Source: Polyangiaceae bacterium (lineage in GTDB: Bacteria > Myxococcota_A > Polyangia > Polyangiales > Polyangiaceae). Taken from it: a DNA stretch of 59,185 nucleotides. The stretch spans positions 1 through 59,185 of the forward strand of contig JAICQL010000020.1 in the NCBI GenBank assembly GCA_025937895.1, read 5' to 3'. Below, piece after piece: positions 12,989 to 19,857 of the stretch. A program made the position numbers and the translations under genes. The stretch's first letter is position 1; every line of letters starts with the position of its first letter. The notes beneath the pieces are model-generated. The model ran no database searches and was not told where the DNA came from. It saw only the letters and a program-made list of their open reading frames with translations.

Positions 12989-14947
12989 ATGCGAAAGTAT
13001 TCGGTCGGAGCCGAGCCAGGAGAAACGGGAACGCACTTCCGCGTCTGGGCGCCCGCGGCGCGCAGGCTGGAGGTGGTCGAGCGCAGCCCCACGAGCGGAG
13101 CCGCCGGTAAGGGGCACGTGCTGGAGCGCAGCGCCGACGGCTACTTTGCCGGTCATGTCGCGGGGCTGCGAGACGGGCATCTGTACAGTCTGCGCCTCGA
13201 CGGTCAGGACCGGCTCCTGCCGGATCCAGCCTCACGCTCTCAGCCGCAGGGTCCGCACGGCCCTTCGCAGATCGTCGACCCGTCCAAATACGCCTGGAGC
13301 GACGCCGGCTTTCCCGGCACTCCGGAGCGCGGGCAGGTGCTGTACGAGCTGCACGTCGGCACCTTCACCAAGGAGGGCACGTACGAGGCCGCCGCGGACC
13401 AGCTGGGCCACCTGGTGGAGACGGGGGTGACCACCCTGGAGCTGATGCCGCTCGCGGATTTTCCCGGCGAGTTCGGCTGGGGCTACGACGGGGTCGGCTT
13501 GTGGGCGCCGACGCGCCTGTATGGCGCGCCCGACGACCTGCGCCGCTTCATCGATCGCGCACACCAGGCCGGTTTGGCGGTGATCCTGGACGTGGTGTAC
13601 AACCACCTCGGTCCGGACGGCGCGTACCTGAAGAGCTTCGCGCCCCAGTATTTCACCGACCGCTACCAGAACGAGTGGGGTGAGGCCATCAACTTCGATG
13701 GGCCCGACGCCGCGCCGGTGCGCGAGTTCTTCGTCGAGAACGCCCGCTACTGGTTGCTGGAGTACCACTTCGACGGGCTGCGCCTGGATGCCACCCAGTG
13801 CCTGTACGACGCCTCCGAGCGGCACATCGTGGCCGACATCTCCAGCGCCGCGCACAGCAGCGGGCACCTCCTGAAGAAGCGCGTGTACATCGTCGCCGAG
13901 AACGAGCCTCAGCACGCCGAGGTGTCGGGCGATCCGGCGCAGGGCGGGCACGGCTGCGACGCGCTCTGGAACGACGACTTTCATCACACCGCGCGGGTGG
14001 CGGCCACCGGCCGGCGCGAGGCGTATTACCAGGACTACCGCGGCGCCCCGCAGGAGCTGATCTCCGCGCTGCGCTGGGGCTACCTGTACCAGGGCCAGTA
14101 CTATCACTGGCAGAAGAAGTCGCGCGGCACCTCAGCGCTGGGGCTCGGCGCGCATCAGTTCGTCACCTACCTGCAGAATCACGATCAGGTGGCCAACAGC
14201 CTGGACGGCAGGCGCCTGCACCAGCTGTGTGATCCGGCGCTCTGGCGCGCCCTCACCACGCTCTGGCTGCTCGCGCCGCCCACGCCCATGCTGTTTCAAG
14301 GGCAGGAGTTTGGCGCTTCGGCGCCGTTCCACTATTTTGCCGATCATCACCCGGACCTGGCGCGCCTGGTGAGCGCGGGCCGGCGGGAGTTCTTGAGCCA
14401 GTTCCCCTCCGTGGCGACAGCCGACGCGGCGCGCATCCCGGATCCGGGCGCCCGCGCCACCTTCGAGCGCTGCAAGCTGGATCACCGCGAGCGCGAGCAG
14501 AACGCCGAGCTGTATGCGCTGCACAAGGATCTGCTCGCGCTGCGCCGCAGCGACCCGGCCTTCCGCGAGCAGCGGGAGGATCAGCTGTTCGGTGCAGTGC
14601 TCGGGCCCGAGGCGCTGCTGCTGCGCTTTCTCTGTCCTGGGGCGGAGCGCCTGTTGCTGGTCAACCTGGGCACCGAGCTCAACTTGGAGCCCGCGCCGGA
14701 GCCGCTGCTCGCGCCGCCGGGCGGCCACGAGTGGCAGCTCCGGCTGTGCAGCGAGGACGTCCGCTATGGCGGCACCAGCTTCGTGCCCGCCTGCGACGAG
14801 GGCCGCTGGCGGCTCTCTCCGCGCTGCGCCAGCTTGTTCGAGGCCCGGCCACGTGCGAGCACGCCACACAGTCACGAGCGCTCGGAGAACGACGCAGACA
14901 AGACCGCGAGCAACCCAGCAGCCCAGGGCGCCAGCGGCGCGGGGTGA
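12989..14947 (+). CDS. treZ: Maltooligosyltrehalose trehalohydrolase
   Basis: 652 residues. It releases free trehalose from maltooligosyltrehalose, the last step of the TreYZ route. An N-terminal E-set/CBM48-like domain starts at THFRVWAPAARRLEVV. The GH13 barrel opens with VLYELHVGTFTKEGTYEAA, very typical of TreZ, and has VVYNHLGPDG, nucleophile Asp267 in GLRLDATQ, acid/base Glu304 in VAENEPQHA and the third carboxylate in LQNHDQVAN. The last ~40 residues are Ser/Ala/Asn-rich and probably disordered. It is the first rightward gene from the divergent centre and stops 8 bp before the start codon of the next GH13 gene, so the two are co-transcribed. Its TreY partner is encoded on the opposite strand 1.9 kb away. 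Confidence 0.95.
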   Translation: MRKYSVGAEPGETGTHFRVWAPAARRLEVVERSPTSGAAGKGHVLERSADGYFAGHVAGLRDGHLYSLRLDGQDRLLPDPASRSQPQGPHGPSQIVDPSKYAWSDAGFPGTPERGQVLYELHVGTFTKEGTYEAAADQLGHLVETGVTTLELMPLADFPGEFGWGYDGVGLWAPTRLYGAPDDLRRFIDRAHQAGLAVILDVVYNHLGPDGAYLKSFAPQYFTDRYQNEWGEAINFDGPDAAPVREFFVENARYWLLEYHFDGLRLDATQCLYDASERHIVADISSAAHSSGHLLKKRVYIVAENEPQHAEVSGDPAQGGHGCDALWNDDFHHTARVAATGRREAYYQDYRGAPQELISALRWGYLYQGQYYHWQKKSRGTSALGLGAHQFVTYLQNHDQVANSLDGRRLHQLCDPALWRALTTLWLLAPPTPMLFQGQEFGASAPFHYFADHHPDLARLVSAGRREFLSQFPSVATADAARIPDPGARATFERCKLDHREREQNAELYALHKDLLALRRSDPAFREQREDQLFGAVLGPEALLLRFLCPGAERLLLVNLGTELNLEPAPEPLLAPPGGHEWQLRLCSEDVRYGGTSFVPACDEGRWRLSPRCASLFEARPRASTPHSHERSENDADKTASNPAAQGASGAG

Positions 14948-14955
14948 GGACGACC

Positions 14956-16539
14956 ATGACCTATCTATGGTGGCAAAAGGGCATCGTCTATCAGGTGTAT
15001 CCGCGCTCCTTCGCCGACACCAATGGGGACGGCGTGGGCGACCTGCGCGGCGTGCTCTCCAAGCTGGACTATCTGGAGTGGCTGGGTGTGGACGCGATCT
15101 GGATCTCGCCCGTGTATCCGTCACCGATGGCCGACTTCGGCTATGACGTGTCGGACTACACCGGCGTGCACCCGATCTTCGGCACGCTGTCCGATCTGGA
15201 GGAGTTGATCGAGCGCACGCACCAGCGCGGCTTGAAGCTGCTCCTGGATTTCGTGCCCAACCACACCTCCGATCAACACCCCTGGTTCCGTGAGGCGCGC
15301 TCCTCGCGCGACAACCCGAAGCGCAACTACTACCTCTGGCACGATCCCAGGCCGGGCGGGGGCGTACCCAACAACTGGCTCAGCGTCTTTGGCGGCAGCG
15401 CCTGGGAGTGGGACGCCGCCAGCGGGCAGTATTACTTGCACTCCTTCCTCAAGGAGCAGCCGGACCTCAACTGGCGCAACCCCGAGGTGCGCCGCGACAT
15501 GTATGCGGCGATGCGCTTCTGGCTGGACCGCGGGGTCGACGGCTTCCGTGTGGATGTGCTGTGGCACCTGATCAAAGACGCCGAGTGGCGCGACAACCCG
15601 CCCAACCCCGACTACAGCCCGGACCAGGTGCCGTACAACGCGCTCTTGCCCACGTACTCCACCGATCAGCCCGAGGTGCACGAGATCGCGAGCGAGATGC
15701 GCGCGCTGCTCGAGCAGTACCCCGAGCGCGTCCTGATCGGCGAGATCTACCTGCCGATCCGGCGCTTGATGGCGTACTACGGCACCTCCGCGCCCGGCGC
15801 GCACCTGCCCTTCAACTTCCAGCTCATCACCTTGCCCTGGAGCGCGCAGCAGGTCTCGGCCGCCATCAGTGAATACGAGGGCTCGTTGCCGGCCAATGCC
15901 TGGCCCAACTGGGTGCTCGGCAATCACGATCAGGCGCGCATCGCCAGCAGGGTGGGCCTGGCCCAGGCTCGAGTGGCAGCGGTGCTGCTCCTGACCCTGC
16001 GCGGCACGCCCACCATGTACTACGGCGATGAGCTGGGCATGCGCGATGCGATGATCTTCCCCGAGGACATGCAAGATCCGCAGGGCAAGCAGATCGGCGT
16101 CAGCCGCGATCCGGCGCGCACGCCCATGCAGTGGTCGCCGGGACTGCACGCCGGCTTCAGCCAGGCCACGCCCTGGCTGCCGGTGGGCTACGACTACCAG
16201 CACTGCAACGTGGAGTGTGAGGCGGAGGATCGCTTCTCGATGCTACGGCTGTACCGGCGCCTGATCGAGCTGCGGCGCACAGAGCCCGCGCTGAGCGTCG
16301 GCTGCTACAAGCCCGTGCTGGCTCAGCGCCAGTTGCTGGCCTACCTGCGCGAGGCAGGCGACCAGCGCTTCCTGGTCGTGCTCAACATGGGCTCTCGCCC
16401 CGATCACCTGTCGCTCAGCGGAATTGGCGAGGGTGAGATCGTGGTCAACACCGATCCGCGGCGCGAGGGCGAGCGCGTCACCAACCGCATCGTGATGCTG
16501 GGAGATGACGCTGCCGTGGTCCGTCTGCGGCCGCACTGA
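14956..16539 (+). CDS. GH13 alpha-glucosidase (copy B)
   Basis: 527 residues. ATG 14956 has GAGGA five bases upstream, overlapping the end of treZ. Same architecture as copy A (WWQKGIVYQVYPRSFADTNGDG at the N-terminus, FVPNHTSDQHPWF, NWRNPEVRRDM). All three acids are present: Asp200 in GFRVDVLWH, Glu263 in LIGEIYLP and Asp in VLGNHDQARI. A C-terminal all-beta domain follows. Copies A and B are plainly paralogues, placed at opposite sides of the divergent promoter region. Likely role: processing short alpha-glucosides left over from debranching, or glucoside transfer. A trehalose-synthase (TreS) activity is less likely because TreS has a different loop and often a fused maltokinase, but it cannot be excluded. 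Confidence 0.92.
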   Translation: MTYLWWQKGIVYQVYPRSFADTNGDGVGDLRGVLSKLDYLEWLGVDAIWISPVYPSPMADFGYDVSDYTGVHPIFGTLSDLEELIERTHQRGLKLLLDFVPNHTSDQHPWFREARSSRDNPKRNYYLWHDPRPGGGVPNNWLSVFGGSAWEWDAASGQYYLHSFLKEQPDLNWRNPEVRRDMYAAMRFWLDRGVDGFRVDVLWHLIKDAEWRDNPPNPDYSPDQVPYNALLPTYSTDQPEVHEIASEMRALLEQYPERVLIGEIYLPIRRLMAYYGTSAPGAHLPFNFQLITLPWSAQQVSAAISEYEGSLPANAWPNWVLGNHDQARIASRVGLAQARVAAVLLLTLRGTPTMYYGDELGMRDAMIFPEDMQDPQGKQIGVSRDPARTPMQWSPGLHAGFSQATPWLPVGYDYQHCNVECEAEDRFSMLRLYRRLIELRRTEPALSVGCYKPVLAQRQLLAYLREAGDQRFLVVLNMGSRPDHLSLSGIGEGEIVVNTDPRREGERVTNRIVMLGDDAAVVRLRPH

Positions 16540-16574
16540 GAGCACGCGGAGCGCAGCGGGTGCGGCAGCGCCCG

Positions 16575-17396
16575 CTAGCTCCGCTCGAGCTGCGCGCGTG
16601 CCCGTTGCAGCAGGGCCACGAGCACCCGGCGCGCGTCGGCCTTGCTCGCGATGGGGGCCGGAAACGCCACGCGCACGGGGCGCGGGCCCTCTGCCGTGGG
16701 CACCGACATCTCGAAGCCATGGCGGTCGATGCCGGTCATGGTGGCCGACGGCACCTGCCCCGCGCGCGAGAACGCCTCGCAATACAGCGGCAATGCGTCC
16801 GCGTGATCCTGGTTCATGTGCTGGAGAATATCGGCTGCGTGCGGCGCGATGGGGTCGGGCTGCGCAGCGGCCCACTCTGCCTGGCTGACCCATGACATGC
16901 GGCCGTAGCCGCCGATGTAGCGCACCGAGTCGACCGACAGCGACCAGAAGCCGAAGTCTTGAAAACTGTCGTAGTGAGCTGCGTCGGGAAAACGCTCCAG
17001 GAACGCCTCGCGCGCGCGGGCGCGCTCCGCCGCAAGCACGGGCGTGGCGCGCCCCAGCAGGGTGACCCGCCCGTTGGCGAGCGGATCACTCGCGTGCGAC
17101 TCCGCCACCAGCAGCGACGCACGGGTGTCCGCCTGCAGATTCTTGGTGTGCTCCGCCAGCGCGCTGATCAGAAACACGGGGCGCTCCTGATCGAGCCCGA
17201 ACGTCACCAGTGAGCCATAGGGGTGACCTGCGGGCTCGCGCGCGAGCGTGCACAAGGTGCCGGTCGCCACGGAAGCGACCAGTGTGCGAGCCCGCTCCGC
17301 GTGGGAGAGCGTGGCGATGCCGGGATCGTACAGGGACTCGGAGTCGCGCCCGGGCGGGCGGGCGTGGGCGTTTTCACGGGTTCGGTCGTCGGTCAT
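16575..17396 (-). CDS. HugZ-like FMN-binding split-barrel protein with DUF2470 domain
   Basis: 273 residues. The N-terminal half is a pyridoxamine-5'-phosphate-oxidase-like split barrel (GTLCTLAREPAGHPYGSLVTF, then PVFLISALAEHTKNL and ASLLVAE). The C-terminal ~90 residues match the DUF2470/HugZ C-domain (MNQDHADALPLYC). Family members bind FMN or heme; heme degradation is established for HugZ itself, but other relatives have no known substrate. The DFGFWSLSVDSVRYIGGYGRM block joining the domains is highly family-typical. Its start overlaps the stop of the M23 peptidase gene by 4 bp (ATGA), so it is the second gene of a two-gene operon. It is convergent with GH13 copy B. Confidence 0.85.
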   Translation of the reverse strand: MTDDRTRENAHARPPGRDSESLYDPGIATLSHAERARTLVASVATGTLCTLAREPAGHPYGSLVTFGLDQERPVFLISALAEHTKNLQADTRASLLVAESHASDPLANGRVTLLGRATPVLAAERARAREAFLERFPDAAHYDSFQDFGFWSLSVDSVRYIGGYGRMSWVSQAEWAAAQPDPIAPHAADILQHMNQDHADALPLYCEAFSRAGQVPSATMTGIDRHGFEMSVPTAEGPRPVRVAFPAPIASKADARRVLVALLQRARAQLERS

Positions 17397-18379
17397 GGCT
17401 GGGCTTTCTCCGTGGCGCTCGCGGGAGCGGCCTGCGGCGCGTCGATGTGGCGAAGGACAGGTCCAATGGCCTCGATGCGCTCGCCGACGCTCACGCCACC
17501 ATGGGGCATGGGCGGGCCATCATGGTCGCGGAAAAAGAGCGGCAGCCCCTCTGCGAGCGGCCTCTGCAGATCGAATGGCTGGCGCTGGTGATGCAGGTGC
17601 AGGTGCGGCTCGCTGGTGTGGCCGGAGTTGCCGCAGCGGGCGATCACCTGGCCCTCGTGCACCTGATCTCCCGCGCGCACCATCACGCTGCCCGGCTGCA
17701 GGTGCGCGAACACCAGGTGCGTGCCCGAGGCGAGCTCCAGCGACACCACGTTGCCAAATGGACTGGAAGCGTTGCCAATCTGGCCCGGCACCGCATCCGC
17801 GGCGCCATCCACGGCCAGTTGCACCCGGCCGTCTGCAGGGGCCAGCACCTGCTTGCCGTAGCAGCCGTACTCTTCCAGCCTCGGCGTGCCGCTCAGGGTG
17901 GGATCGATCGTGAGATCATAGGCCCAGCGCTGATCCGGATACGCGGCATGATAGTTGGAGCGCACGTCATCTCCACCCCAGTACACGCGCACCGGCTCGG
18001 CAAAGGGCAAGCGCACCGTTGCTGCCGGCTGAGCGTCTTCGATCGCGCCTGGATAGCGGATGGTGGCCACGTTGAACAGCCAGGCGCCGGGCCACGATAC
18101 AAACAGCGCCACCAGCCGCGTCGCCCAGAGCGCCGCGCTGGAACGCCGCCGGATGAGCGCGTACACCAGCGTGCCCAGCAAGGTGAGCAGCGCCAGCGGC
18201 GGCAGCCCGGCCAGGAGCACGAAATACGCATACACGCCGGTCATGCCGCCGCGCAGCAGCACGGCCCAGGCCAGGGCAAACGGCAGAGCGAGGCCGGCCG
18301 CCGGCAGCCAGCGCAACACGGGCCAGGCGCGCCGCCAGGATGACGAAGGAGAGCTGACGGCAATCGCTGACTGCGCCAT
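17393..18379 (-). CDS. Membrane-anchored M23 (LytM-type) metallopeptidase
   Basis: 328 residues. At least three hydrophobic segments (about residues 20-40, 45-70 and 80-100) precede an exported domain. The M23 fold is seen in SNYHAAYPDQRWAYDL (His and Asp zinc ligands), QVLAPADGRV and the terminal HLHLHH. The YPDQRWAYD variant replaces the classical HxGxD and is common in a subset of M23 proteins. Role: probably peptidoglycan or glycyl-peptide cleavage at the cell surface. ATG 18379 is preferred because it starts just before the first membrane segment; an upstream start at 18451 is also open. It overlaps the HugZ-like gene by 4 bp and is divergent from the histidine kinase gene at 18570. Confidence 0.85.
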   Translation of the reverse strand: MAQSAIAVSSPSSSWRRAWPVLRWLPAAGLALPFALAWAVLLRGGMTGVYAYFVLLAGLPPLALLTLLGTLVYALIRRRSSAALWATRLVALFVSWPGAWLFNVATIRYPGAIEDAQPAATVRLPFAEPVRVYWGGDDVRSNYHAAYPDQRWAYDLTIDPTLSGTPRLEEYGCYGKQVLAPADGRVQLAVDGAADAVPGQIGNASSPFGNVVSLELASGTHLVFAHLQPGSVMVRAGDQVHEGQVIARCGNSGHTSEPHLHLHHQRQPFDLQRPLAEGLPLFFRDHDGPPMPHGGVSVGERIEAIGPVLRHIDAPQAAPASATEKAQP

Positions 18380-18569
18380 GCGGCTCGATACCACGGCCTG
18401 GCATTTCCACGAAGAGTTGAAATGTCGAGCTGCGTGCCGCACTGCGACCATCGTGTCTCGAGGAGCATGGAGTCAGCGCATGCACGCGTGAAGTAGCAGC
18501 GCACGTGCAGCATTTTGGTGCTTGGAAACTCGCTCGCAGCCGGGTTTCATGCCCGCGGGGGAGGGGTTG

Positions 18570-19844
18570 ATGCTACTGGCGAGCTGGGGGATGAGCGAAG
18601 CGACGCTGGCGCAGTGCCTCGTCAACGCGTCGCATGAAGGTTTGCTCGCGCTGTCATCTGCGGGGCGCGTGTTGTCCTGGAATCGCGGGGCGGAGCAGCT
18701 GTTCGGTTACGCCAGCAGCGAGGCTCTGGGCCGCTCGCTGGAGGAGCTGATCATACCGGCGGAGCGGCGCGAGAAGTGGCGAGCGCAACTATCGGCGGCC
18801 CTCGGCGGCAACGGCGCGCGGGCGGAGGGCACCAGCCGGCGCAAGGACGGCAGCTCGCTGTACACCGAGGTGCTGCTGCAGCGGATCGCTGCGCCCGCTG
18901 GCGAGACGATGACGAGCTGCGATGGCGTGCTGGTCACCGCCGTCATCCGCAACATCGGCGAGCGCGGGCAGCTGCAGGAGCGCGCGCAGGAGACGAGCCG
19001 GGGTGAGAGCGAGCTGCTGGCCAGCCTGTCGCACGAGCTACGCACGCCGCTCAATGCCATCATCGGCTTTGCCCAGCTGATGCGCGGGGGCAAGGTGGGC
19101 CCCATCTCCGGCAAGCAGGAGGAGTACCTGGGTGACATCCTGACCAGCTCGCGCCACCTGCTGCAGCTGCTCAACGACGTGCTGGAGCTGGCCAAGGTGG
19201 AGTCGGGCAAGCTGGAGCTCTCGCCCGAGCCGCTGGATCCGAGCCAGCTCGTCTGCGAGGTGCGCGACATCTCGCGCGGGCTAGCGGCGGGCAAGAGCCT
19301 GACCTTGACCACCAGGGTCGAGCCCGAGCTGGGGCAGGTGAGGGCCGACCCTCAGCGCCTGAAGCAGGTGCTGTACAACTATCTGTCCAACGCCATCAAG
19401 TTCACGCCCGAGGGCGGGCGGGTGAGCGTGCGCGTGCAGGCGGCCGGGCCCGACTGGTTTCGCGTCGACGTGCAAGACACGGGCATCGGCATCAGTCCGG
19501 AGCAGCTGGGCAAGCTGTTCGTGGAGTATCAGCAGCTCGGCCCTGCCAGAGATCAGCAGGGCACGGGCCTGGGCCTGGCGCTGGTCAAGCGCATCGTGGA
19601 GGCGCAGGGCGGGCGCGTGGAGGTGCACAGCGTGCTCGGTCGAGGCAGCACCTTCTCTGCCATCTTGCCGCGTGAGGGCAGGCTGGTGCGCGAGCCCTTC
19701 GGGCGCTCTGCGCCGAGCTCGCTGGCCGCCGCCACGGTGCTGAGCCTGGAGGGGCGCGCGCGAGCGCGCCACCCGCTTTGGCCGGTACCCGCAGCTGGAT
19801 CCGCACCCGTGCTCGCATCTGGACCTGCACCTGGACCCGCATGA
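18570..19844 (+). CDS. PAS-domain histidine kinase
   Basis: 424 residues, no membrane segment, so cytosolic. A PAS domain (residues ~10-130; LLALSSAGRVLSWNRGAEQLFGY) precedes the HisKA domain with phospho-acceptor His155 in SHELRTPLNA. The HATPase_c domain has N-box YNYLSNAIKFTP, G1 DTGIGI and G2 GTGLGLAL. A Pro/Ala-rich tail closes it. ATG 18570 is chosen over upstream starts because GGGGGAGGGG (18557-18566) sits five bases before it. The stop is 13 bp before the next start, so it forms an operon with the large hybrid kinase, whose receivers are natural phosphotransfer partners. Confidence 0.92.
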   Translation: MLLASWGMSEATLAQCLVNASHEGLLALSSAGRVLSWNRGAEQLFGYASSEALGRSLEELIIPAERREKWRAQLSAALGGNGARAEGTSRRKDGSSLYTEVLLQRIAAPAGETMTSCDGVLVTAVIRNIGERGQLQERAQETSRGESELLASLSHELRTPLNAIIGFAQLMRGGKVGPISGKQEEYLGDILTSSRHLLQLLNDVLELAKVESGKLELSPEPLDPSQLVCEVRDISRGLAAGKSLTLTTRVEPELGQVRADPQRLKQVLYNYLSNAIKFTPEGGRVSVRVQAAGPDWFRVDVQDTGIGISPEQLGKLFVEYQQLGPARDQQGTGLGLALVKRIVEAQGGRVEVHSVLGRGSTFSAILPREGRLVREPFGRSAPSSLAAATVLSLEGRARARHPLWPVPAAGSAPVLASGPAPGPA

Positions 19845-19857
19845 GGAGGAGCCGGTG

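Noticed and set aside
13232..14107. Minus-strand frames opposite treZ
   Set aside because: No domains and antisense to a complete GH13 enzyme.
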